The notes under the pieces are model-generated. The model ran no database searches and was not told the DNA's origin. It saw nothing but the letters and a program-made list of their open reading frames with translations. The translations under genes were made by a program, and so were the position numbers. From the NCBI GenBank assembly GCA_900754525.1, contig CAAEDE010000077.1:1-12744 (forward strand): 12,744 nt of DNA, written 5' to 3'. Every line of letters starts with the position of its first letter. Positions within the stretch are counted from its first letter, which is position 1. Of this stretch, positions 6,981 to 12,744 are shown piece by piece. Origin of the DNA: an uncultured Collinsella sp. (GTDB lineage Bacteria; Actinomycetota; Coriobacteriia; Coriobacteriales; Coriobacteriaceae).

Positions 6981-7703
6981 ATGATCAAGAAGGTCATAGA
7001 GGACTACAAGGTCCTGTTGCGGAGCATTCCCGCGGCAACGGTTTCGCTGTTTTTCGTGAGCGTCATCATGATGAACCTGCTGGCCAACAAAGAGCTCATC
7101 AGTCTGCCGTATCTGGCACTCGATTGCGGCTTTGTGGTGAGCTGGGTTTCGTTTTTGTGCCAGGACATGATCTGCAAGCGCTTTGGCGCCAAGGCATCCA
7201 TCAAAATCTCTATCCTCGCGCTGCTGGTCAACCTCGCCGTCAGCCTGTGCTTTTGGGCGTGCTCGCTCACGCCCGGCATGTGGGGCGCTTACTACGACAC
7301 GGGCATGATCGAGGTCAACACCGCCCTTAACGCCACCATCGGTGGCACCTGGTACGTGGTGCTGGGCTCTTCGCTGGCAATGCTCGTTTCCGCCGTGGTT
7401 AACTCCACGCTCAACCAGTCGCTCGGCCGCATGCTCAAAAAGAATAATTTTGCGAGCTTCGCCTTCCGCTCCTATGTGTCCACGGGTGTTGGCCAGTTTA
7501 TCGACAACCTGGTCTTTGCCATTGTGGTAAGCCACACGTTCTTTGGCTGGACGTGGGTACAGGTCCTTATGTGCTCGCTGACCGGCGCTGTTGCCGAGCT
7601 GCTGTGCGAGGTCTTCCTGAGCCCCGTGGGCTACAAGGTCGTGCGCGGCTGGGAGCGTGAGAATGTGGGCGCCGAGTACCTCGAGCGCCACGCAACCGCC
7701 TAA
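6981..7703 (+). CDS. VUT family protein (YhhQ-like, putative queuosine precursor transporter)
   Basis: This 240-residue integral membrane protein has about six hydrophobic segments and resembles the Vut_1 / YhhQ family (PF02592). Visible family features are the LALDCGFVVSWVSFLCQDMI segment with its acidic residues in a membrane helix, the following basic KRFGAKASIK loop, and the later GQFIDNLVFAIVV segment. Characterised members import preQ0, preQ1 or queuine to save queuosine synthesis; 'vitamin uptake' is the older name. The specificity here is not proven by sequence. The ATG at 6981 is chosen over upstream in-frame starts because AAAGGAG lies six bases upstream and earlier codons do not look membrane-like. 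The SDR gene follows after nine bases, its ribosome site overlapping this stop codon, so the two are cotranslated. Confidence 0.82.
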   Translation: MIKKVIEDYKVLLRSIPAATVSLFFVSVIMMNLLANKELISLPYLALDCGFVVSWVSFLCQDMICKRFGAKASIKISILALLVNLAVSLCFWACSLTPGMWGAYYDTGMIEVNTALNATIGGTWYVVLGSSLAMLVSAVVNSTLNQSLGRMLKKNNFASFAFRSYVSTGVGQFIDNLVFAIVVSHTFFGWTWVQVLMCSLTGAVAELLCEVFLSPVGYKVVRGWERENVGAEYLERHATA

Positions 7704-7712
7704 GGAGCAAGT

Positions 7713-8393
7713 ATGCGGGTTTTGATCACGGGCGCCTCGGGCGGTATCGGAGCCGCGTGCGTGCAGCGCTTTTTGGACGAGGGCCACGAGGTCGTGGGCT
7801 TTGATCTGCTGCCGGCGGCGATCGAACACGAGCGCTACCGCCATCTGATCGTTGATGTACGCGAGCCGGACTCGTTTCCAGACGATCTTGAACCCCAGGT
7901 AATCGTGAACGTTGCCGGTACACAGGATTCGGCCGACGATATTGCTGCCAACCTGCGTGGCACCATCAACGTGACCGAGCACTACGCCTTTGTGGGGGAG
8001 GGGCTTGCCGCCAAGCCGGCGCCGGCTATCCAATCCGTGGTCAATGTGGGGTCGGCGAGCGGGCATACGGGATCGGAGTTTCCCGCCTATGCTGCCAGCA
8101 AGGGCGGCGTTATCGCCTACACCAAGAACCTTGCAAACCGCCTGGCGCCGCAGGCCATCGCCAACAGTGTGGACCCGGGCGGCGTTATCACGCCGCTCAA
8201 CCGTTGCGTGATGGAAGACGAGCGCCTGTGGAATCAGATTATGGAGCTCACGCCGCTTAAACGCTGGGCCACCGCCCAAGAGATCGCCGAGTGGATCTAC
8301 TTTGTGGGCGTGACCAACCGGTTTATGACCGGACAGAGTCTGTTGATCGATGGCGGCGAGGCCGGTCGCACACAATTTATTTGGCCCGAATAG
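7713..8393 (+). CDS. Short-chain dehydrogenase/reductase (SDR, NAD-type)
   Basis: This 226-residue classical SDR has a Rossmann fold. The coenzyme motif TGASGGIG is at 6-13. Asp31 at the end of the second strand predicts NAD(H) rather than NADP(H). NVAG (66-69) replaces the common NNAG. The catalytic set is Ser114, Tyr126 and Lys130 (YAASK), with Asn80 as the likely fourth residue. DPGGVITP (154-161) and a C-terminal IDGGE complete the fold, and the family-like tail ends in FIWPE. At 226 residues it is slightly short for the family but complete. Substrate is unknown; sugar-alcohol, steroid or 3-oxoacyl reduction would all fit the fold. AAGGAG overlapping the upstream TAA, with ATG nine bases after it, indicates coupling to the VUT transporter. 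A strong terminator follows. Confidence 0.9.
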   Translation: MRVLITGASGGIGAACVQRFLDEGHEVVGFDLLPAAIEHERYRHLIVDVREPDSFPDDLEPQVIVNVAGTQDSADDIAANLRGTINVTEHYAFVGEGLAAKPAPAIQSVVNVGSASGHTGSEFPAYAASKGGVIAYTKNLANRLAPQAIANSVDPGGVITPLNRCVMEDERLWNQIMELTPLKRWATAQEIAEWIYFVGVTNRFMTGQSLLIDGGEAGRTQFIWPE

Positions 8394-8394
8394 G

Positions 8395-8430
8395 AAACGC
8401 GCCCGATGGAAAGCCGTCGGGCGCGTTTTT
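8395..8430 (+). terminator. Strong intrinsic terminator after the SDR gene
   Basis: AAACGCGCCCGA (8395-8406) and its perfect complement TCGGGCGCGTTT (8417-8428) are extended by three inner pairs (TGG / CCG, one a U-G) around an AAAG tetraloop. A run of five T follows (8426-8430). The stem begins two bases after the SDR stop. It lies between convergent genes and may act weakly on ung from the other side, where only three A residues form the tract. Confidence 0.93.
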
Positions 8431-8443
8431 GATGTATCAAATT

Positions 8444-9169
8444 TTAGCTGAGGCAAGTCCAGTTGACGGGGGTCGAGCCGTGCTGTTCGAGTAGCCGATT
8501 GGCAGCGGAGAAGGGGCGCGACCCCATAAAGGCGGGGAGTTCTGCCGTGGCACGATTGGCCGAAAGCGGCGAGGGGTGCGTGGAGGCCAGGCAGAACTTG
8601 CCGGTTGCCTTGCCCGCACCAGTTGCGACGAGCTTGCCTTCGACCATCTGCTGGGCAAAGCGGCCCCATGCCAAAAAGACTACCGGTTGGGGCAGCTGAC
8701 AGCAGCGTTCGATAACGTAGTCGGTGAGTGTACTCCAGCCCAGTTTGGCGTGCGAGTTCGCGGCATGCTCGCGCACGGTGAGCGTGGTGTTGAGGAGCAG
8801 GACGCCCTGCTGTGCCCATGGGGTTAGGTCTCCCGTGGCGGGAATAGGGCAATCCAGATCGGCTTTGAGTTCCTTATAGATGTTGCGCAGGCTCGGCGGC
8901 AACTTGGTTTGCGTCGCGGGGACCGAGAACGACAGTCCCATTGCCTGGTTGGGTCCGTGATAGGGGTCCTGACCCAAAATGACAACCTTGACCTGGTCGG
9001 CCGGCGTATAGACGAGGGCATTGAGGATGTCGTCTTGTGCCGGGTAGATAGTCTGCTCGGCACGCAAAAGGGCGATGCGCTCGAGCAGCTGGTTCGTGGT
9101 GTCACGTACCGGCTGCGGCGCATCGCCCAACCAAGTTGCTATGTTGCGATCGCGAGTTGCGGTGTCCAT
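8444..9169 (-). CDS. ung: Uracil-DNA glycosylase, family 1
   Basis: This 241-residue DNA repair enzyme removes uracil from DNA arising by cytosine deamination or dUMP incorporation. The water-activating loop GQDPYHGPNQ (66-75) holds the catalytic Asp68. AMGLSFSV (76-83) carries the uracil-stacking Phe81; the residue before Gly is Met where many family members have His. LLNTTLTV (125-132) has the uracil-reading Asn127. HPSPLSANR (198-206) holds catalytic His198 and the DNA-intercalating Leu202. Length is normal for the family. The ATG at 9169 is preceded by AAAGGAG five bases upstream. It is transcribed toward the SDR terminator and probably has its own promoter (TACAAT at 9205-9210, minus strand). 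Confidence 0.97.
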   Translation of the reverse strand: MDTATRDRNIATWLGDAPQPVRDTTNQLLERIALLRAEQTIYPAQDDILNALVYTPADQVKVVILGQDPYHGPNQAMGLSFSVPATQTKLPPSLRNIYKELKADLDCPIPATGDLTPWAQQGVLLLNTTLTVREHAANSHAKLGWSTLTDYVIERCCQLPQPVVFLAWGRFAQQMVEGKLVATGAGKATGKFCLASTHPSPLSANRATAELPAFMGSRPFSAANRLLEQHGSTPVNWTCLS

Positions 9170-9204
9170 GGGGCTCCTTTATGGCAGATGCTCTGTTGGC
9201 ATCT

Positions 9205-9230
9205 ATTGTAAAGGCGCACCGGTTGCCTTT
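9205..9230 (-). terminator. Possible weak terminator after the DMT gene, overlapping an ung -10 box
   Basis: Downstream of the DMT stop, AAAGGC (9225-9230 on the minus strand) and GCCTTT (9210-9215) form a 6-bp hairpin with a 9-base loop containing the palindrome ACCGGT. The following bases ACAATA are not a T-run, so termination would be weak. TACAAT (minus, 9205-9210) touches the hairpin and is a candidate -10 for ung. A second dyad, AGATGC / GCATCT (9186-9204), lies in the ung leader. Confidence 0.35.
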
Positions 9231-9257
9231 ATGTCGCGGCTGTATGAAGAGTGGGGT

Positions 9258-10160
9258 CTACGAGACGTGCTCGGGCGCTCCTGCCATGCGAGCCTGTCCA
9301 TGTGCGCGGAGGCGCGGAAGCTCGACGGTTGCCACCATGACGCCGGTGAGGATAAGGGCGGCGCCAAAGAAGGCGATGGGGCTCAGGACCTCGCCGACCA
9401 GGAAGAACGAAAAGACGGCGGAGCAGACCGGTTCGAGCGAGAAAGCGAAGCCGGTGGTCTCGGCAGGCACGTGGGGCTGCACGAGCGTCTGGGTGATAAA
9501 GCCATAGGCAGAGCAGATGAGTGCGAGCGCGACGACGACCACGATCTCGCTCGGCGTGCCGGGAAGCGTGAAACCGCCAAAGGTGAATGCGGCGATACCC
9601 GAGAACAAGCCGCCAAAGCCCAGCTGCCAAACGCCCAAAGCCAGCGGGTCGACATCTTCGACAAAGCGCTTGGCGACAATGATGTGTCCGGCATAGACAA
9701 AGGCGGAGAGCAGCATGATGAGCGCGCCCGGGTTCAGGCTGGTGAAGTCGGCGCCCGAGAGCAGTAGCATGCCGCAGGTGACGATGGCGGTGCCGACGAG
9801 CACTTTGCGCTCGGGGGCGCGACGCAGCAGGGCGGCGTTGGCAAACGGCACGATCACGACCGTCAGGCTCTGCAAAAAGCCGGCAGTGGAGGCAGAGGTG
9901 AGGCTGGAGCCCAGGCACATGCAGGTGAGCTCGGTTGCCATGACGGCGCCGATGATGGCGGCGCGAACCATAAGGTTACGGTTGATGCGCAACGCGTGCT
10001 TGTGGAAGAGCAGCAGGCAGGCCACAAAGGCGATGATGCAGCGTAGCGCGACGATACTCGTGGCGTTCATGCTGTCCATGCCGATCTTCATGAGGGGATA
10101 CGAAAAGCCCCATGCGACGGGAACGGAAAATGAGAGCGCGATTGCTTTTTTGCGATCCAT
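9258..10160 (-). CDS. EamA/DMT family transporter
   Basis: This 300-residue membrane protein has ten hydrophobic segments in two EamA repeats (about 8-140 and 155-285), the drug/metabolite transporter layout. The N-terminus FSVPVAWGFSYPLMKIGMD and the first-repeat end SLTSASTAGFLQSLTVVIVPF are typical EamA wording, with the small-residue start of each repeat's last helix visible. Family members export amino acids, nucleosides, toxic metabolites or other small molecules; substrate cannot be read here. The ATG at 10160 has AAAGGAG four to five bases upstream. It is divergent from a LysR-type regulator 158 bp away, the standard arrangement for LysR control of an exporter. The upstream gap also holds a TGTTACAGAACG word shared with the 80-bp array. 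Confidence 0.9.
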   Translation of the reverse strand: MDRKKAIALSFSVPVAWGFSYPLMKIGMDSMNATSIVALRCIIAFVACLLLFHKHALRINRNLMVRAAIIGAVMATELTCMCLGSSLTSASTAGFLQSLTVVIVPFANAALLRRAPERKVLVGTAIVTCGMLLLSGADFTSLNPGALIMLLSAFVYAGHIIVAKRFVEDVDPLALGVWQLGFGGLFSGIAAFTFGGFTLPGTPSEIVVVVALALICSAYGFITQTLVQPHVPAETTGFAFSLEPVCSAVFSFFLVGEVLSPIAFFGAALILTGVMVATVELPRLRAHGQARMAGAPEHVS

Positions 10161-10318
10161 GGGACTCCTTTTGTTACAGAACGGTTTCGTAAAAAGGATT
10201 CTGCTCCCAGATATGGATGTAGTAAAGCGAATGTATCTTCAGTATGATTAAGAAATACTAATGTTGGCAGAAAAAGCCCTGGCAAAACGTTTTACGGCTG
10301 CATTGATGTGGAGGCACG
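10161..10318. promoter_or_regulatory. Divergent LysR/DMT control region with candidate LysR box
   Basis: This 158-bp AT-rich gap lies between the divergent DMT and LysR genes. AGTAT (10241-10245) and ATACT (10255-10259) form a perfect 5-bp dyad with 9 bases between, and T10243/A10255 satisfy the T-N11-A rule for LysR boxes. Looser GTAT repeats lie around it (10233 onward). No convincing -35/-10 pair is seen for either gene. The role is inferred from gene arrangement. Confidence 0.5.
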
Positions 10319-11185
10319 ATGGCATCGCGGTATCAGATTGTTTGTATGGTGGTCGATCGTGGCAGCCTGAAACGCGCGGCGGACGAGCTGGGCTATACGC
10401 AAAGTGCAGTGAGCCAGGCCGTCAAGGCGCTCGAGCGCGAGTTAGGCACCACGCTTATCGAGCGCGGTAAGCAGGGCGTGTCGCTTACGCGCGATGGCAA
10501 GCAGTATCTGCCGTATCTGCGACAGATCGTAACTGCCGAAGCCGAGCTTGAGGGCAAGCGCCAGGAGCTGCTGGGGCTCTCCTCGACTGATATTCGTATC
10601 GCGACGTTTACCAACGTGAGCCGTACCGTGTTGCCGCGCGTGATTCGCGACTTTGGGGCCCTGCACCCGGGCGTACACTTTACCCTCAAGCAGGGCGATT
10701 ACACGCGCAACGCTCAATGGGTGCACGACGGCGTAGTGGATTTTTGCTTTACGGCACGCGGATTTACCGCTGGGCTCGAGAAGCGCGTCGTCTATCACGA
10801 CGAGTTGGTGGCATTGTTGCCGGCCGCGCATCCGCTGACGGCAAAGGAAAAGGTGACACTCGCCGACCTGGCGTCCGAGCCGTTTGTGCTGTTGGATGAG
10901 GGCGAACAGAGCCTGGTGCTCGATGCATTCGCGGCGCATAGGCTGTCGCCGCACGTGACGAGCGAGGTGACCGACGACTACACCATCATGGCGATGGTGG
11001 AGGAAGGCCTGGGCGTGAGTATGCTTTATCGCCGTACCGTTGAGGGCGTGCAAGCCGATATTCGCGTACGTCCTATCGTGCATGCCCCCTCGCGCGACGT
11101 GGTGGCCGCCTGGCGCAGCTGGGACACCATGCCCATCGCCACGAGGCGCTTTATCGACTATATGAGCTCGCATATTGTCAATTAA
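10319..11185 (+). CDS. LysR family transcriptional regulator
   Basis: This 288-residue regulator has an N-terminal winged HTH (about 1-60). GSLKRAADELGYTQSAVSQA is the helix-turn-helix and LERELGTTLIER the wing, with LIER in place of the usual LFER/LFxR. A linker helix (61-88) and a periplasmic-binding-like effector domain follow (about 90-285, starting DIRIATFTNVSRTVLP). Length matches the usual 290-300. The ATG at 10319 has GTGGAGG about four bases upstream and sits at the expected family start. It is divergent from the DMT transporter, so the simplest reading is that it activates that gene and represses itself through the gap at 10161-10318. The co-inducer is unknown. It converges with the MATE gene across 27 bp without a visible terminator. 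Confidence 0.93.
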   Translation: MASRYQIVCMVVDRGSLKRAADELGYTQSAVSQAVKALERELGTTLIERGKQGVSLTRDGKQYLPYLRQIVTAEAELEGKRQELLGLSSTDIRIATFTNVSRTVLPRVIRDFGALHPGVHFTLKQGDYTRNAQWVHDGVVDFCFTARGFTAGLEKRVVYHDELVALLPAAHPLTAKEKVTLADLASEPFVLLDEGEQSLVLDAFAAHRLSPHVTSEVTDDYTIMAMVEEGLGVSMLYRRTVEGVQADIRVRPIVHAPSRDVVAAWRSWDTMPIATRRFIDYMSSHIVN

Positions 11186-11212
11186 TGACTGGCGTGGTGT
11201 TGAGTGCGGTGT

Positions 11213-12595
11213 TTAGCGGGCTGTCGCTTTGGCTTGGGCGGCGCGATAGGTGCGTGCCGGGTGGCAGAGTAATACCGCCACGACCATAAAGAACGCCGTG
11301 GTGCCCAGGCTGATGGGGTAGACCATCATGATGTTCGCAAAGGTGCGGAAGTGCGGGAACACGCAGAACACCCAATAGAAGCGGATGCCGCAGACACAGA
11401 TCATGGTGATGAGGGCGGGCGTGAGCGAGATACCAAAGCCGCGCAGGTAGCCTGACATGTTTTCGTAGAACATGCTAAAGGCGTACGCCGGGAAGATCGA
11501 ACATACGCGGATATAGCCGATCGAGACGATGTTGGGGTCGCTGTTGAACAGCGATAGGATCTCGCGCCCCAGACCGACAATAACGATGATCGTGGTGAGT
11601 GCAACGATACCGCCTTCGACCAGACAGACCTTAAGCGTTTTGGTGCAGCGGTCGATCTGGCGGGCACCGTGGTTTTGTCCCACAAAGGTGGTGCAAGCCT
11701 GGCTAAAACTGTTGAGCAGGTTGTAGCACACGTACTCCAGGCTCATGGCGGCGCTCGATGCCGCCATGACCTCGGTGCCCAGGCTGTTGATGGCGGACTG
11801 GATGATAATGTTGGCGACGGCAAAGACAGCGCTTTGGATGCCGGCGGGCAGTCCGATCTTGACGATGCGCTTGAGGGCGACGGGGTCGATAGCCAGGTCG
11901 CGTGGGGTGACGCGGACGACGGAGTCGGTCTTGAGCAGGCGGATAAAGAGTGTAGCGGCGCTGACGGTGTAGGCGATGGCGGTGGCGATGGCGACGCCTG
12001 CGACGCCCCAGTGGAGTACGGGGACAAAGATGAGGTCCAGGCCAATGTTGAGGACGGTGGACACGGCAAGCGCCTGCAGCGGCATGCGGGTGATGCCGAC
12101 GGAGCGGAAAATCGCGGCCTCAAAGTTGTAGAGCAAGATTGAGGGCAGGCTGAGCAAAAAGACGCGCAGGTAGAGCGAGGCGAGCGGCATGGTTTCGGCG
12201 GGAACGTTGAGCGCGGCGAGCATGGGCTCGGCAAAGATCTCGCCCAGTGCGATGACGACAAAGCCCACGAGCGCCATTAAAATCGAGGTATGGACGGCGC
12301 GTTTGACCATGTTCTGATCGTTGCGGCCGATAGCGTTGGCGATGACCACGTTGGAGCCAAGCGACATGCCAATAAACAGGTTGAGCATAAGACTGGTAAG
12401 CGGAACATTGGAGCCGACCGCCGCCATGGCGAGGGTTCCCTGGTCGCCCGAGAAGTTACCGATGATGACCGTGGCGATGAGGTTCGACAGCTGCTCCAAG
12501 ATGCTCGTGGCGGCCACGGGGAAGGCGAACAGGGGGATATTGCGCCACAGCGAGCCGGTGGTCATGTCAATGTGCCTAGATGCGGTATCAGCCAT
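11213..12595 (-). CDS. MATE family efflux transporter
   Basis: This 460-residue membrane protein has about 12 hydrophobic segments in two MatE halves (about 15-175 and 240-405). Typical wording is FAFPVAATSILEQLSNLIATVIIG near the N-terminus and the repeated equivalent IGLPAGIQSAVFAVANIIIQSAIN in the second half. MATE proteins export cationic drugs, metabolites or flavins using Na+ or H+ gradients; the coupling ion and substrate are not evident. Length fits the family. The ATG at 12595 is taken. A second in-frame ATG (residue 11, at 12565) is possible because neither start has a strong ribosome site: upstream of 12595 only GAGATTGAGAG is purine-rich, and upstream of 12565 only TAGGC. The same purine-rich stretch is a near copy of a repeat arm. 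Confidence 0.93.
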   Translation of the reverse strand: MADTASRHIDMTTGSLWRNIPLFAFPVAATSILEQLSNLIATVIIGNFSGDQGTLAMAAVGSNVPLTSLMLNLFIGMSLGSNVVIANAIGRNDQNMVKRAVHTSILMALVGFVVIALGEIFAEPMLAALNVPAETMPLASLYLRVFLLSLPSILLYNFEAAIFRSVGITRMPLQALAVSTVLNIGLDLIFVPVLHWGVAGVAIATAIAYTVSAATLFIRLLKTDSVVRVTPRDLAIDPVALKRIVKIGLPAGIQSAVFAVANIIIQSAINSLGTEVMAASSAAMSLEYVCYNLLNSFSQACTTFVGQNHGARQIDRCTKTLKVCLVEGGIVALTTIIVIVGLGREILSLFNSDPNIVSIGYIRVCSIFPAYAFSMFYENMSGYLRGFGISLTPALITMICVCGIRFYWVFCVFPHFRTFANIMMVYPISLGTTAFFMVVAVLLCHPARTYRAAQAKATAR

Positions 12596-12744
12596 ACGCT
12601 CTCAATCTCTAACATGCTCTTTCGTGCTTATTTGCGCAGACGATGATACTCCTAATCGACTAGTCATTGGGGACGTTCTTAAACGACTAGTCATTTAAGA
12701 ACGTCCATTACAGTCGAAATTGTCAGCCCGGGACCGTCTCGGGC
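12596..12744. other. Non-coding right edge of the window
   Basis: No gene is seen in these 149 bases. They hold an arm-like repeat word (12599-12614), the direct repeat CGACTAGTCATT, a 36-bp palindrome, and at the edge a hairpin-forming GCCCG / CGGGC pair (12726-12744) cut off by the window end. The MATE promoter should lie here. TATCAT on the minus strand around 12642-12647 is a weak candidate -10. Confidence 0.6.
12657..12706. repeat. 36-bp near-perfect palindrome with flanking direct repeat
   Basis: GGACGTTCTTAAA (12671-12683) and TTTAAGAACGTCC (12694-12706) are perfect 13-base complements. The 10-base centre is itself GACTAGTC flanked by one mismatched pair, so 34 of 36 bases are symmetrical. 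The word CGACTAGTCATT occurs twice, at 12657-12668 and in the centre (12684-12695), 27 bp apart. Its reverse complement AATGACTAGT also occurs at 76-85, next to the IS110-like end. It looks like a dispersed palindromic repeat family used as an insertion target. Confidence 0.85.

Noticed and set aside
6960..8852. 630-codon open frame on the minus strand
   Set aside because: It runs antisense across the VUT gene, the SDR gene, the strong terminator and part of ung; composition is shadow-like and it has no recognisable domain.
12726..12744. Intrinsic terminator at the right edge
   Set aside because: GCCCG / CGGGC pairing is visible, but the window ends at the last stem base on one side and there is no T-run on the other, so neither role nor strand can be decided.

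Overview
The window is GC-rich bacterial chromosome with short intergenic gaps, strong AGGAG-type ribosome binding sites and Actinobacteria-like codon use. The proteins look like those of a gut Coriobacteriia, most likely Collinsella or a close relative. This is my recollection of family resemblance, not a search. All coding regions recognised are chromosomal housekeeping, transport and regulatory genes. I see no phage, CRISPR-Cas or defence operon.

Layout from left to right. (i) 1-90 holds the last codons and right end of what looks like an IS110-family insertion sequence, abutting a short repeat motif that recurs at the far right end. (ii) 154-2579 (+) holds a small two-TM potassium-channel-like protein, a LOG/TIGR00730 nucleotide phosphoribohydrolase-like protein and a ClC-family anion channel or transporter. 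(iii) 2665-4645 (-) is a GntR/YtrA-type regulator followed by an ABC ATPase and its membrane partner, with overlapping or closely spaced genes and a strong promoter overlapped by a 9-bp-arm dyad. (iv) 4646-5210 is a 565-bp non-coding gap. It contains the most unusual structure of the window: four inverted-repeat units at an exact 80-bp period. (v) 5211-6824 (+) is peptide chain release factor 3 (prfC). (vi) 6981-8393 (+) is a VUT/YhhQ-type (queuosine-precursor-like) transporter followed at once by an NAD-type SDR, ended by a very strong intrinsic terminator. (vii) 8444-10160 (-) holds uracil-DNA glycosylase (ung) and an EamA/DMT transporter. (viii) 10319-11185 (+) is a LysR-type regulator divergent from the DMT gene. 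(ix) 11213-12595 (-) is a MATE efflux protein. (x) 12596-12744 is non-coding and carries a near-perfect 36-bp palindrome plus a direct repeat.

Working units: the GntR-ABC operon is probably autoregulated through its own dyad. The LysR gene probably controls the divergent DMT exporter. The VUT transporter and SDR are coupled, with the SDR ribosome binding site overlapping the VUT stop codon.

The best candidate for something undescribed is the 80-bp array at 4771-5067. It has eight 16-bp arms in alternating orientation, separated by gaps of constant length (25, 23, 25, 23, 25, 23, 25) but mostly different sequence. The outermost base pair of the stem alternates A-T, G-C, A-T, G-C. It resembles a REP/BIME-like palindromic array or a multi-site protein-binding platform, not a CRISPR. 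Arm-like fragments also lie just upstream of the DMT and MATE start codons.
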